From the NCBI GenBank assembly GCA_001051155.2, contig JYIP02000004.1, forward strand, positions 4,148,383 to 4,212,382: 64,000 nt of DNA, given 5' to 3'. Below, in pieces: positions 1 to 12,120 of the stretch (position 1 is its first letter; each line of letters starts with the position of its first letter). This stretch comes from Chrysoporthe austroafricana (lineage: Eukaryota > Ascomycota > Sordariomycetes > Diaporthales > Cryphonectriaceae). A program made the translations under genes and the position numbers. The notes under the pieces were generated by a model. It saw nothing but the letters and a program-made list of their open reading frames with translations, searched no databases and had not been told where the DNA came from.

Positions 1-125
1 CACGTGCATCCCAGCAACTCCCCAAGCGCCACACTCGACCGCCACAACGGTTCCCCGCACCAGCTCCGCACAGCACCTGCACCGCCACATTACACCGCCA
101 CACCATCAGCTCCTCTCCCGCCACC

Positions 126-959
126 ATGGATCCTAATTGGGAGGAGCCAGAGCTGTGGTTCTGCGACAAGCAGAACCAGTTCAAGATCCGGCTGGCGACC
201 AATCCACGAGTAGGTCATAATAGTTGTCCTGAGCTAGTAATTGTCGCCAGTAACATGCTGTTGGAGCTAACACTCTGCCGTTCGTAGCGCGAGCACCCCG
301 TCTACGACCCTGACGAACTTCCCGAAGACGACTTCAAGGGCGTCTGGGGCGTGAATAACAGCAATCTCGTCACCACGTCCACGACCTGGTGGGTCAGTCC
401 AACCCAGTGTTTCGTTTACAGCAGCGAGCGCTCCAACCACGCCGGCTCGCACGATCTCGCCCACCTCTACTTCGGCTCCCTGATCGCCCGTTACAACGAT
501 CTGCCCAAGTTCTACCTTGACAAGGTAGTGTATAGCGTCCGAGAGCTAAACATCGGCACGTGGGAGGAGCTGCAACGACGCATCCACGGGACCACGTTGG
601 GTCCAGTTGAGTGCAAGACGAGGAAAGAGAACCCGGCCAGGAGCGACAGCAGCAAGCAAGAGTCTGATTCGTCGGGCTGCTCTGATTTCGACCTTGAGAA
701 GGAGCGCGCCGCCCTCTCCAGGCTTCACATCGACGGCTCTCCCGCTGCTCCTCTCTCCACCACCGCAGGCGGCAGCACCCAGCAGCCGGAGCAACGACAA
801 ACGCCCGCAGCCGTTGACGACCGACGAACTCCAGGCCACCGCCGCGCCCGATCAGATACGAGCTGGAAATACAGCATCCTCTGGGCTGGCTGGGAAGTTG
901 ACGGACACCGACACTGGCGGAGTTCGTCCGGCGTTTTCCCACCCAACGGTCCTCCTTGA
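126..959 (+). CDS. hypothetical protein, two exons
   Basis: Exons 126-209 and 288-959 give 251 residues. The intron has a GTAGGT donor, a GCTAAC branch site and a TAG acceptor, and splicing is in phase 0. The start ATG at 126 lies in a good context (CCACCATGG). The N-terminal half is acidic and rich in Trp/Tyr (WEEPELWFCDKQNQF at the start, later a TTWWVSPTQCFVY stretch) and looks like a folded domain. From about residue 125 the protein is Ser/Pro/Gln-rich and probably disordered. I do not recognise the family. The last 35 residues are unlike the rest, so a further 3' intron or a different stop is possible. It lies about 590 bp upstream of TAF14 on the same strand. Confidence 0.6.
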
Positions 960-1546
960 AGGGAGGACGAGGCTGCCGTGACGGGCAGCTGAGGGAGATA
1001 CGCATCTCTCTCGTGAAGAATATCCTGTACTACTATTGAGTTTCAGTTGGAATTCGCAGTCAAGATGATCGTCGAGGTGCGTACGTGCTTCTTGGTGTCC
1101 TGCCGTCCTTTCTTTCATTGCAGTCAGCCCTGCCTGATGAGATTCGTTGTTGTGCCGGATTGAAGGCAGAGTTGGCATGGAAGCCTTATGGTCGATGTGG
1201 GCAACTGTTGGTGTTGGATTGCCACTGTTTTGCAGGCAGTTTTGGTGTCAACACTTTCAGCCTTGAGACCCTTTGCCCTTCACCTGCCCCCACACCAGAC
1301 AGACACCTTGACCTTTCTTTCGGGGCACATTCACCACTGCTATTTAAGCGACACACAGTTGTTCGTTTGGGGACCTGAGCTGCCTGCTTCTTTTTGCATC
1401 CAGTCGATCTCCCACGCAACCTTCGCGCGACGCCTGATCTCTTTCTCGATCAATCGCCACGCGAACCCAAACGCCTGTCGCACCCCTCCCGTTCTCCTCC
1501 CAACCCACTCTACCCTCACTGATCTCACCTCCACCACATCGCAAAC
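960..1546. other. intergenic, TAF14 upstream region
   Basis: This holds the 3' flank of the preceding gene and the presumed promoter and 5' UTR of TAF14. A CT-rich leader precedes the TAF14 ATG, as is common in filamentous fungi. A TATTTAAG element lies at about 1341-1348. I see no credible coding exon on either strand. Confidence 0.5.
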
Positions 1547-2648
1547 ATGGCTCCTCGTACTGGTCGAGGCCGTGGCCCCCGCGCCCCCCGCGGAATCCGT
1601 TCCCTGCGCGTCTCTCCACCCCCGTCCATCTTCGGCAGACGCGGTCATTTTGACCGTGCTGAGCCCGCTGGTCCTGACGACACGCAGAGAACGATCAAGC
1701 TCGTCACCGAGCAGCACATCATGTACGTGGCCGTGAAGAATCAATCGAGCAGGAGCCGCGCGGCGACTCTGCTTTGGCAGCGAGACTGACGTCATGTGGA
1801 CAGCGAGAACAAGCCTCCTGCTTCGGAGGGCTTCCCGTTCAGAAAGTGGAACGTGAAGATCTACGTTCTCGACCAGCAGGGCAACCAGCACAAGGCCGAC
1901 TGCTTTACCAAGGTGGTTTTCAACCTCCACCCCTCCTTCGACAACCCCACCCAAAGTTAGTTCGTCCCTGGTCTGGAAGTTTGGCAGACCATCCGTTTGC
2001 TAACCGCCCCCTGTAGCCTTCCTCGAGCCCCCCTTCATGTGCGAGAACGAGGGTTGGGGCGAGTTCGAGATGCAGATTGATCTCTACTACACCGATAAGA
2101 GCGGCAAGATCACCATCCCCCACGATCTCAACTTCCAGCAGAACCGCTATGAGGACACGCACGTTGTCACGTTCAAGAACCCCTCTCAGAACCTGCAGCA
2201 GATCCTCCGCGAGACGGGCCCTCTGCCCAACGATGAGGACCGTCGCAATAGGAAGGTGGACGGCAGCGTCAAGAAGCAGAAGAAGCCGTTCGACGTTGAG
2301 AAGATGGCGGACGCCCTCGTCAAGCTCGAAGAGGACGACCTTTTGCAGGTCATCCAGATGATCCACGACCACAAGGCAGATGACACCTACATCCAGAACA
2401 ATCTTGACGGTAGGAATTCCAAGCCCGCCAGGGGCCGCCCTCGCAAATCCCGCTCCTGTTCAAACGAAGCGCTGACGAGCGGTTCTATTGAAGCTGGAGA
2501 GTTTTCTGTTGATCTCTACACCCTGCCTGACAACCTCGGCAAGATGATCTGGGATTACCTGGTTAGTAGCACCGCCTTCAACCCGATAGCCATCTGTTAC
2601 GATACTGATAGCCGCATTCAGGTCAAGGGCAACCTCGTTGATGCGTAA
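1547..2648 (+). CDS. TAF14: YEATS-domain protein Taf14 (TFIID/chromatin subunit)
   Basis: Five exons (1547-1722, 1804-1955, 2017-2409, 2494-2561, 2622-2648) give 271 residues. All introns are GT-AG with CTGAC/CTAAC branch sites. The YEATS fold starts near residue 45 (QRTIKLVTEQHI) and continues through FPFRKWNVKIYVLD, VVFNLHPSFDNPTQTFLEPPF, ENEGWGEFEMQID and IPHDLNFQ. The C-terminal extra-terminal-like domain includes DLLQVIQMIHDHK and the closing DLYTLPDNLGKMIWDYLV. Family knowledge: Taf14 reads acylated lysine (notably crotonyl-lysine) on histone H3 and is shared by TFIID, TFIIF, SWI/SNF, RSC, INO80 and NuA3 in the nucleus. Oddity: about 45 Arg/Pro/Gly-rich residues precede the point where yeast Taf14 begins, so the first exon may be mis-started or lightly spliced. 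The family call is secure and the N-terminus is less so. Confidence 0.93.
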
Positions 2649-4859
2649 GGCCTATCTGGCTGTGCGATGGGTTAGGTATCAAGGATTTTCGCAACAGAGC
2701 ATGGCGATTCTGCACGGCTACTGCCTTGCATCGTGTTGAAAAGAAGCTCGGCTTCGCAGCCTAACTCACCGGGCTTGGGGTGACTTCTAGGTCTGCTTGT
2801 TCGACAAGCCTTCCTGATCACACCTGCGTCTTCTTTGGCGGCTATTACGACTTGGTTCTACGAGGTTCCACTGACATTGTCGATGACTCTGGACGCCTGC
2901 TTGTCTGAATCTGCCAGAGATTGGGGATGCTCACGATACGTCCTTGTTCATACTTCATTGTTGGATGGAAGCAATGCTGCGGCCCGTCGTCGGCTCGTTT
3001 GATTCGGGTTCTGGGGTTCTGCCGACGGGCTGCTGTTTGTCGGGAGGGCTGTACAGTAGGCACAATTTTTTTGTTTTTGTTTTTGTTTTTGTTTTTGTTT
3101 TTCACGGCAAGAAGACCTGCTCAGGCGCGGTGGAAACTTCAGTCACCCACCAGTGTGTGGGGCTTTATACCCGGGGAGAGGATGTGCGTTTGCGAGGACC
3201 AACAGTCGGTCATGACGATGGACGGCAGACCAAAGCACCAGATGCTGGAGGCGGTTCATCAGCACCGTAAGCACTTGGGCTCTGCGCCGTCAGTCATTAG
3301 GACACACACCAAAAAAAAAAAAAATACAAGGAGGTTCATTATTAGGAAAGCTGCTCGCGCTACGTGACACCTCGTCGGGGCCACTATCGATCAGCCCTAC
3401 GGTGGCGACCGCCTAGAGCCGTAGAGGAGCCGCCGGGGCGGCCGGGGGCCAATGAACGGGAGGTTAATTCCAGGTCTGGCGTGCCAGCGCGAACGCGGTG
3501 GGGGCGAGGCTTGTGAGAGCAGGTGGAGCGCCGCAGTAGTAGCGGTCGTCCTCCTCATAGCGGGCCCCATGCTTACTTTTTTTTTTTATCAGCAGCTGCT
3601 GGCCGGCGGCGGTTGGACCGCGGGGCAGAGCAGCGCGGAGCAGGGTGGGGCGCGAATGACGAATGAACCGAAGAGGGCAGGTGAGCCAGAGTCTCGGACG
3701 CCTTGTCTGCGGATGCGGTCTAATCTAGACGTTTCTTCTTCTGCTGAGGTTACATACGACGCGGGTGTCTCTCATGTATGTCTTATCTGTCTAGGATGAC
3801 GAGGCCGGGTCCCTGGTGGTTTGGCAGCTGGGGGATGCTTTTGCGGGGGAGAGCCTCTCGTCGCCTGGGAAGGGATGGGGGAAAGCCTACGAGCGCCTCA
3901 CCGGAGAGACGTCTGCATAGTTTGCTTCCCGCCTCCAAGAAAGGATAAGCAGTGAGCGAGAGAGAGAGATACATGAGAGCTGGGAATGCGCAGTGGGAGG
4001 CCAGGGTAGGGCCAGGCTGAGGCAGGTAGGTAGGTACATACTACGGACGTACTAGATAGGGTACTAGATGGGGTAGCTGGCAGGTGGTGATAAAGTATGC
4101 CACATCTGGCGCCCCGCCCAAGGGGCTCGGGGCGCTGTTACCTCCGTGCTGAGCGTGTTGTGTGTGCGTACGTGTGTGCGTGTGTGTGTGTGAGGGCACA
4201 GTTAGTTGCTTTGTCTGGCAGCTCCCTGTCGCCGTCGAGCCCAGAGACACAAGACAAGTCGAAAGCCCAGGCGGCGCCCAATCAGCGGGGCGAATTGCGA
4301 CGGTGCAGGCTCTCGAGGGGCTCCCCGGCCCCCCGGCCCCCCCCAGACCGCAGGTGTGCCTGCTGCTGCTTGGCCTCGTGACCGTCGGCGTGCTTGTGAC
4401 CCGCGGTACGAGCATCCAAGCCACACACAGCAGCAGAAGCTAGGCCGTGCCTCGCGAGCAGGTTCGCAGCTCTCTCTGCTAGGGCGGACGGCGGCGGGGG
4501 CGGGCCAGCGAACCCCTCGTGCTCCCCTCTCGAGCCCTCTACTCAGGACCCCTCGACTCAAGTTCCCGTCCCGTCCTTTTTATCAGGGCGTCCCCGCCTC
4601 CACTTCGACTCGTCGTCCCGGCTGGCTCCCCTTCGCAAACCGCTGCAAGCCGAGGAAGACCGCCCGCAGCCCAGCCGCGACCTGAGCTGAGCTGAGGACC
4701 ACAGCAGCAGCCCAAACCCCCTTCGATCGACGCATCCATCCATCCCATCCATCTGCGCGCACAAGGAGCTCCCTCCTTGCTCGCCGGCCCCAGCGGCCTG
4801 CCTGCTCAGCCCACCCCACCCCGCGCTGCTGCGCCGGCCCGCTGCGTCGCGAGAGGGCC
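2649..4859. other. 2.2 kb intergenic with simple repeats
   Basis: This lies between TAF14 and the zinc-cluster gene. It contains a (TTTTTG)n tract at about 3066-3102, a 13-nt A run near 3311, a TG-rich tract at 4156-4192, and a GC-rich CT-biased leader before the ATG at 4860. Open frames here are short, overlap on both strands and resemble no family. The last ~600 bp are probably a long 5' UTR/promoter of the regulator. Confidence 0.5.
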
Positions 4860-7800
4860 ATGGCACAGGTGCAGGTAAAGCCCGAGGCTCACTATGCCGA
4901 CGCCTCCCCACCACAACCACCACCGCCGCCGCCGCCCAGGGCCACCACCACCACCACCACCACCTCCTCCTCCTCGACCTCGACTAGGCCGGGCCACACC
5001 TCCTCCTCCTCCGCCGCGCCGCTCGCGCCGCCGACGCCGCAGGAGCCGCCCACGACGACGACGCCGACCACCACCACCACCACCGCCCAGCACAAGCGCG
5101 TCTACCAGGCCTGCATCCCCTGCCGCCGCCGCAAGGTCCGCTGCGACCTCGGCTCCGTCGACAACCCGCACGACCCGCCGTGCGTGCGCTGCCGCCGCGA
5201 GTCCAAGGAATGCTACTTCAGCGCGACCCGCCGCAAGCGCAAGACCGACGATGGCGACGGCGACGGTGACGGCGACGGCCCCGGCGCCCTGCGCGAGGAC
5301 GAGTACGTCGTCCGCAACGGCCGCAAGCGCCTGCACACCGACGGCTCGCCCCAGCCCGCCCTCGACCGCCGCTACTACAGCGACGTGCCCCTGACCCCCG
5401 GCGGCAGCGTCGGCCGCGCCCAGCCCCTGCGGCGGCCCGGCCCCGGCGAGCACTCGCGCTCCGAGTCGCGGAGCACCATCTCCGGCCCCCCGCGCGGCCG
5501 TGGCGCCACCGAGTTCGCCGCCGCCGCCGCCGACGAGCCCAACACCCCGCTCGAGAACTACGAGGCCCGCACCGTCATGCGCAAGGAGGTCTACGGCCCC
5601 CACGACGCCCTCGACCTGCTGTACAAGGCCGCCCACGACACGAGCCCCCACGCCCTCGGCCTGCAGGCCCCGGTGTCGTCCCTGGGCCTGCCGCGGGGGG
5701 GCGGCGGCGACATGCTGTACGCCGCCCACGCCGGGGGCCAGCGCGCCGCCGCCGACGCGCCCATCGACCCCCAGCTCACCAAGGCCGGCGCCAGGGCCGA
5801 GCCGCCGCCTGCGCACGCCGACGCCCTCAAGGCCTGGACGAGGTTCCGCTTCGTCCGGGCCGGGTGGTTCACCGCGCAGGAGGCCATCAGCTATATTGAC
5901 TAGTATGTTCTCACCACCTGGGTGTGCTGCTGGCATGACCTTTTCTGGGGATGTGAGAGGAGAGTGGGGGAGGAGGAGGGGGGGGGGAGAACACAATGCT
6001 GACCTTTCCTGCCCCAGCTATTACCAATATCTGTCCCCGCTGACGCCCATATCACCTCCGACGTTCCAGGACCCGGCTACGCACCTGACGCTCCTGACCG
6101 AGGAGCCGATCCTTGCCGTCACCCTCCTGACCATCGCCTCTAGGTACCGCAAGCTGCCCGGCACGGGCGGACTGTGCCGCGCCAACGCCATCCACGAGCA
6201 GCTGTGGACGTACCTGCGGGGCATGATAGAGCGGGTGATCTGGGGCCAGGAGGCCTTCGGCGGTGGCTTCTGCGGCTCCGGCGCTGACGAGTCGCAGACA
6301 TCAAGCACGGCCCCGTGGCGGGGCCTCCGGAAGGGCAGCCTGCGGACGCTGGGCACCATCGAGTCGCTGATGATCTTGACAGAATGGCACCCCCGGGCGC
6401 TGCACTTCCCCCCCGCGGAGGCCATCGACGAGCTGATGGTCCCCGCGTACGACGCCATCCCGCCCGCCGGCCTCGACGGCAACAGCCACCCCGCCGTCAG
6501 CATGGGCGGCCGGCGGGTGGAGAGCTGGCTCGAGCCGGCGTGGCGGAGCGACCGCATGTGCTGGATGCTGCTCAACGCCGCCATGGGCCTCGGCTACGAG
6601 CTCGGCGTCTTCGACAACATTGACGAGATGCTCGACTCGGGCGCCATCTCCCGGCCCGAGTACGAGGAGGAGACGTACCGGCTGCGGGCGGACCGCATCA
6701 AGCGGCTCATCCTCATCTACCTGAGCCAGCTGGCCGGCCGGCTCGGCTGGACCAACATGGTCCCGGAGAGCCTGCGCAAGACGACCACCCTGGCCCGGCG
6801 CCGGCCGACCTCATCTGCTGTGGAGGGGACTACTCCCGGTACTAATTTTTCATCGCTTTCTGCCCCCTTCAATTACATCCCTAATCTAGAGCTAGACGAC
6901 GCCATCATCCACTGCTGGGCGGGCATCAGCAACGCCATGCACAGCGGCAATGAGAGGCTGTTCAAGTCGCGCAAGCACACCACCGAGATCATCCAGACCG
7001 ACAGGTACGTCGAGCTGCTCAAGGAGTTCCAGCCCATGCTGCAGGACTGGCGCATCCAGTTCGAGCGCTACCAGCTGCCGCCCTACATCCGGCACATTCT
7101 TACTATTGAGTACGAGTACGTCCGCATCTACGTCAACTCGCTGTCGCTGCAGGCCGTCGTCGAGCGCTGCGCCACCATCGCCTCGGGCCAGTCGCAGGCC
7201 GCCGCCGCCCCCAGCAACGCCACGGCGTCCACAGGCTCCGGCAACCAGCTGAGCCCCAAGACCCAGGACATGTACGGCAAGATGCCCATCGGGAACATCG
7301 GCGGCGTCAGCGCCGCGGACCAGGAGTACATCCGCGAGGTCGTCGAGGGCAGCCGCAACCTCCTGCGCGCCGTCGTCGAGGGCCTGCTCCCGGACGACTA
7401 CCTGAAGCACGCGCCCGTGCGGACCTACTTCCGGATCATCAGCGGCGCCATGTTCCTCCTCAAGACCTTCGCGCTCGGCGCCACCCGGCACGACGTCGAG
7501 GTCTCGATCCGCCTCATGGACAGCACCGTCGAGGCCCTGCGCACCTGCGTCGTCGACGACGTGCACCTCGGCATCCGCTTCGCCGACCTCCTCGAGAACC
7601 TCACCATGCGCCTGCGCAACCGCTTCATCTACGTGGCCAACCCCACGGCCCAGCAGCAGGCGGCCTCGGCCGACGGCAGGAGCCCCCTGCCGGAGGCCGG
7701 GGCGGGCGCCGGCCAGCATGTGCCGCACGGGCTGGGCGCCCACGGGCACGAGCATGCTGGCTGGCCCAGGATCAACGCGCCAGGTAAGGAAGGACCCTTG

Positions 7801-8280
7801 TCCCTCGAAGTGCCATCGTAGGCGCCTTGTCCCCCCCGCTAATGGCCCACGTGAACAGAACGCGCCGTGACGCCCGCCAACATTTCTGCGACGCCCTTCG
7901 ACATGCCCAGCAACTTCCCCATCCCGACGGGCTTCGGGGCGGCGGGGCCCGGGACGCCTGCCGCCGGCGGGGCCGTCGCGGGGCCGGGCGGCCAGCACAT
8001 GGCGCCGGACAACAACCACAATAACAACAACAACAACAACAGCGGCGGCCTCCCCGCCGGCGTGGCCGACATGTTCGGCGGCGACGGGACGGACTGGGCG
8101 GGCCCGGCGGGCGACATGTGGTTCCTGCCGGCGGGGCCGGCGTTCTTCCAGAACGTGGGCGGGCCCGGCGACAGCGGCGTGGGCATGTCGGCGGAGGGGA
8201 TCAACGTGGGCGGCATGGACCTGCTGGACTACATGGCCATGGACCAGTACCCCATCGACGCGGGCGGGCCTCCGCTGTGA
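4860..8280 (+). CDS. Zn2Cys6 zinc-cluster transcription factor
   Basis: Three exons (4860-5902, 6018-7783, 7859-8280) give 1076 residues. The introns are GTATGT..CAG and GTAAGG..CAG, with GCTGAC and GCTAAT branch sites. The zinc cluster is Cys85-X2-Cys88-X6-Cys95-X12-Cys108-X2-Cys111-X6-Cys118, with the basic run CRRRKVRC and a trailing RRKRK, so it should bind two zinc ions and DNA in the nucleus. Before it lie Pro, Thr and Ser homopolymers; after it is a GDGDGDGDG run. From about residue 320 to 860 is the helical fungal middle-homology region (LYPLTPIS-like entry, [37 protein letters not shown]). The C-terminus is Gly/Pro/Asn-rich with a short Asn run and ends [13 protein letters not shown], possibly an activation domain. 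The target pathway cannot be read from sequence. The spacing within the finger is normal, so DNA binding should be intact. Confidence 0.92.
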
Positions 8281-9749
8281 GCAGCTAGCCGGCCGGCTAG
8301 CCCTCTCGGGGCGCGGCGGCGGTGCCGTGTAGACGTGGCCGCGTGAGGAGGAGGAGGAGGTGGAGGTGGAGGTGGAGGTGGAGGTGGAGGTGGCTGGACA
8401 GGCGAGAAAAGGAAGATTCCCCTGTGACTTTGTTGGATAGGATGGCGTTTGGTATACCTGCGGACGGCTTACTGCGATGAAAATGAGAATTTGTGTGAAT
8501 ACCACCCTTCCTTTCCCCTTGTCTGCACATGAACGCCTAGAAACAATTTGGGATCAAGTCAGCAAGGATGCATAGACGATCATGACGGCGACCGGGTTCG
8601 TGCTGCTCAGCCTCTGATCAGGAATCTCGTCCTGCTGGGAAGCACCTGTACGACCTGGCTGTCTGCAAAGCTTATATGCGTCATCTAGGAGCGGTAGCGA
8701 ATATCAACCCCAGTTTCCCACCGTCAACCTCGTGTGTGTTATTTTTGGGGTTCTGTTATGGGAATCAACACCCTCTCTCATAGGCTTTCTCTCAAGTCAC
8801 AGACAGACTTAAAGTCGGTCGTCTCTGGACGACCTCGAGAAGGGTGTGGAAGCCCTATAGCGGCAGTTCCTTAGGCGCCCCCTCGGCAGCACAGCACAGC
8901 CTCAGGGGGTCTCACGCGGCTCGCAGACCCGCTGTGGCCAATGGGACGGCGCTGTGGGGTCGCGCGGCCTGCTGTGGCTCAGAGGGGCCTTGGCGCCCAT
9001 CTGAGAATGACGTCCCCCAGGCGCGCCATGCCAGGCCGGGCCCCTCCAGTTTCAGCCGAGACATGGCGTGAACCTGGTCCAGCTGATGGGATGCGCAGCC
9101 AGCAGCGCCCAGGCTGACTTGACCGGCTTGACTGACTGCCTACCTACCACGACACGAGCCTCGCTTCCTCCCCGTCACCGCCGCGGCTACTACTGACTAC
9201 TTCTTCGTTTTATTCTCCCTTCTCCCCTTTCGTTATTCTTTATGTAATACGTACTTTAGCGTCTGCGTCCTCTCCCCTTGGTTCCCTTGTCTTGTCTGGC
9301 CTGGCCTGTCTTGGCCTCTCACTCACCTGTGCCCCTATCTCGAACCCCTCCTCCAAGGTTGGACCCCGCCGAGTGCAAGACTGTTTTGTCGACCGCGCGT
9401 ACCCGCAGCGCCTCCCAGGACTTGGCGAGGCTGTGGCAGTAGTCGCCCCTACAGAGCCTCGTCGGGTCAGACCCCGCCCGAGGACCGAGTGTGGCATTGC
9501 CCGCCTAACCTGCCTGCCTGTGTGCCCATCTGTCCCTGTGGCCGTCGACGGGGGCGCACACAGATCCGACCTCGCCGAACTGAGCCTGAGCCTGGGCCAG
9601 AAACAGAAACAGAAACAGAAACAGAACACCCCCCAAACAGACATGTGCCTCAGCCTTCCCGGGAGCACCGCATGAACCAGAACACCCTCCTTCTCTGCTA
9701 CTGAGCATCCAGGAAGCCACCCCCTCCCCAGGCGGCACCACCTCTCGCC
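8281..9749. other. 1.5 kb intergenic with simple repeats
   Basis: This holds the 3' flank of the zinc-cluster gene and the 5' flank of the next gene. A (GGAGGT)n/(GGA)n tract lies at about 8346-8393 and a (CAGAAA)n tract at about 9598-9626, close upstream of the ATG at 9750. I see no supported gene. Confidence 0.5.
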
Positions 9750-11306
9750 ATGCTCGACGAAAACCTCCCCACCTTCCAGTTCAAGCAGCAGCCCGAGAGC
9801 CCGCTCTCGTGCCCCGTCTACTTCACGCGGAACGGCTCCGAGCCCGCCGCCGAGTATGTCTTCGAGCGCGCCCACCCGAGCACGAACCCGGCCGCCGCCC
9901 GCAAGTACGCCGTGGCGCTCAAGGACCCCTACGCCAAGGACGTCGTCTACGCCGAGGTCGTCGTCTCGCCCGAGTGGCAGCAGCCGACGCTGTCGGCCGC
10001 CGAGGTCCGGGCCCAGCAGCAGGCGCAGGCGCAGGGCGGCACGCGGCCCCAGCCCGCGCCCGTGGTCCCGGACGTCTTCACCATCCAGCTGTACGACCCG
10101 GACCAGACGGTCGTCGTGCGGTACCTCCCGGGCTCGCTCACGCGCACCGACAGCTGGGAGTTCGAGATGCTGTCGCAGAGCTTCAAGATGCCCACGCCGT
10201 CGCAGCTCGACCGGCAGGGCCAGGGGCGCGCGCCCAGCGCCGACTTCCGCCCGCGCAACATGTTCAAGTGGAAGCGCGAGGGCCGCCTCACCAAGGACAT
10301 GACGTGCTACAACGTCGGCAAGAGCCTGGGCAAGCACAAGAGCAAGGAGCCCGACATCACCGTCGCCCTGTTCAAGATGGGCCGCGAGACCTCCGTCACC
10401 GTCTACGAGCCCAACCTGCAGCGCGTCGAGATGGAGGACCGCAAGGGCCTGGACATCGTGCTCGTCATCGGCGCCGAGGTCATCCGCGACCTCTACCTGG
10501 CCCCCGAGAAGCGGCCCGACCTGTTCAACACCGGCACCGGCGTCCCCGCCGCCCCGGCCAGCGGCAAGCGCAAGAACTCCCGCGCGACGCCCCCAGCCGT
10601 CGGCCCGTCCCCGCCGGTCGCCATGTCCGGCGCGCTAGGCCCTGCCCCGCCCGCGGTGAACGTGGCGGCGAACGCGGCGCCGGCCTCCAAGCCGAAGGAC
10701 GGCGAGGGGGCCATCGACCCGGAGACGCTCAAGCTGATGCGGCAGATGAAGAAGGAGGACGACGAGCAGCTGCGGCGGCAGGCGCGCGAGCGGCAGCGGC
10801 GCGAGGAGGAGGAGCGCCGGCACGTCGAGGAGATGCTCAAGCAGGAGGAGCAGCAGAGCCGCCTGCGCCAGGCCGAGATCGACCGCGAGACGGAGCGGCT
10901 GCGCCAGCTGTACGGCGTGCAGGGCCAGGAGCTCGAGACGGGCGGCCGGCCGGCCGGCGGGCGCCAGAACTCGGACCCGCCCCGCCACCACCATTCCCAC
11001 CACAGCGGCCCCGCGCCCCCGGTGCCGTCGGGGCCCGCGCTGCCGCACCAGCCGGGCTTCGCCCCGCCGCCGCAGCCGCAGCGGCCCCTCAGCGTCGGGC
11101 CCGGGTCGATGGGGCCCTTCAACGCCTCGACGCTGACGAACCTGTTCCGGCCGGCGGCGGCGGCATCATCGTCCGGGTCCGGGCAGGCGGGGTCCTCGCG
11201 GCCCGGGAACCGGCCGTACGGCTCCGGGCAGGCGGCCGTCAGCAGCTTCTTCCAGAACGTGCTGGACCCGAAGAAGGTCACCAAGAAGAAGAGCATGCAG
11301 TGGTGA
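9750..11306 (+). CDS. conserved fungal protein of unknown function, coiled coil
   Basis: A single uninterrupted exon gives 518 residues. I do not recognise a named domain. Residues 1 to about 260 look globular (ESPLSCPVYFTRNG near the start, then DVFTIQLYDPDQTVVVRYLPGS, FRPRNMFKWKREGRLTKDM and EMEDRKGLDIVLVIGAEVIRDLYL), a layout I would expect of a Pezizomycotina-wide conserved protein. A Pro/Ala/Ser linker follows. Then a strongly charged Arg/Glu/Gln segment (about 330-392: KLMRQMKKEDDEQLRRQ onward) should form a long helix or coiled coil. The tail is His/Pro/Gly-rich and ends in a basic KKVTKKKSMQW. There is no signal peptide or membrane segment, so it is probably cytosolic or nuclear. It is extremely GC-rich at third positions, which opens long shadow frames on both strands; this frame alone has ordinary protein composition. 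Confidence 0.85.
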   Translation: MLDENLPTFQFKQQPESPLSCPVYFTRNGSEPAAEYVFERAHPSTNPAAARKYAVALKDPYAKDVVYAEVVVSPEWQQPTLSAAEVRAQQQAQAQGGTRPQPAPVVPDVFTIQLYDPDQTVVVRYLPGSLTRTDSWEFEMLSQSFKMPTPSQLDRQGQGRAPSADFRPRNMFKWKREGRLTKDMTCYNVGKSLGKHKSKEPDITVALFKMGRETSVTVYEPNLQRVEMEDRKGLDIVLVIGAEVIRDLYLAPEKRPDLFNTGTGVPAAPASGKRKNSRATPPAVGPSPPVAMSGALGPAPPAVNVAANAAPASKPKDGEGAIDPETLKLMRQMKKEDDEQLRRQARERQRREEEERRHVEEMLKQEEQQSRLRQAEIDRETERLRQLYGVQGQELETGGRPAGGRQNSDPPRHHHSHHSGPAPPVPSGPALPHQPGFAPPPQPQRPLSVGPGSMGPFNASTLTNLFRPAAAASSSGSGQAGSSRPGNRPYGSGQAAVSSFFQNVLDPKKVTKKKSMQW

Positions 11307-12120
11307 GGCCGGCCGCCGTGTTACTACCCGGCCGCGGCTCCCCCCCTCCCCGCCGGTTTCCAACAAAAAAAGCTATATCTGGTGCATTTTGTGATTTGTG
11401 GGTTTGTGTGTATGGCATTGCGCCTGCTTGCGATGGTTTTGCTTTCGTTCAAGAGGGTGGAAGTGGGCGTTCGGGATGGGGCCGGTCGTCCTGGTGCGGG
11501 ACGACAATGAACGGCATGTCATTTACCTCTGGGCCGGATAGATACCATGACGAAATGACACGAACTTTGCATCGTGTTCACGGTGGTTCTTCACGATTTA
11601 TGTGCGAGAGCTTGTTGGCCTCGCTGCTGTGCATACATAAGGTTAAATGAATGGGTACCTGTAGAGGTGAGATGAGTAGATGTCGGAGGCAGCATCTGGC
11701 TCAACCATAGGGGCCCTCCTCTGTGACATCCCGCTTCCGACCCGTGTTTGGAGCGTCCCGTACGATGATGCCATGGCGGCAACGAAGCAATGGAAACGAG
11801 GCGCCCAGCCATCTCAGGTTCAGGCTGATCATGTTGCGGCACGGTTGGGAAGGGAGGGGGGAGCGCCTTGGTTGCGCCTCCATGCGGCTGCAGGGCACAT
11901 CTAAGCAGAGGCGTCACGTGCGCCGTGGACAGGCTGGTGAGTGCTGGTCAAGATAGATGCATGCAACAGCTATGCGAATATCCAGAGTGTGCAGTTTGGC
12001 ATGGCCAATGTGTGTTATATTGGCACGAGCCAAAGGGAGCCCATGGAGGGATGGATTGAAGGCCGACTCCGAGATCACGCTGGTGTGCTTATAAGCTCTC
12101 CGCCGTGCATGCTTTCCAAC
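11307..12120. other. intergenic, no gene seen
   Basis: This is the 3' flank of the preceding gene and the 5' flank of the tRNA. Several short overlapping open frames exist on both strands near 11600-11950, but none has family resemblance or splice support. A CTTATAAG palindrome lies at about 12088-12095, roughly 30 bp before the tRNA, and could help place RNA polymerase III. Confidence 0.45.

Noticed and set aside
6892..8505. 537-codon minus-strand frame across the zinc-cluster gene
   Set aside because: Antisense of the regulator's exons and crosses its intron; composition is Val/Ala/Asp/Arg biased without domain.
9809..11650. 613-codon open frame overlapping the conserved protein at 9750-11306
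   Set aside because: Its translation is almost all Arg, Ala, Gly and Pro with no domain, as expected for an off-frame of very GC-rich coding sequence.
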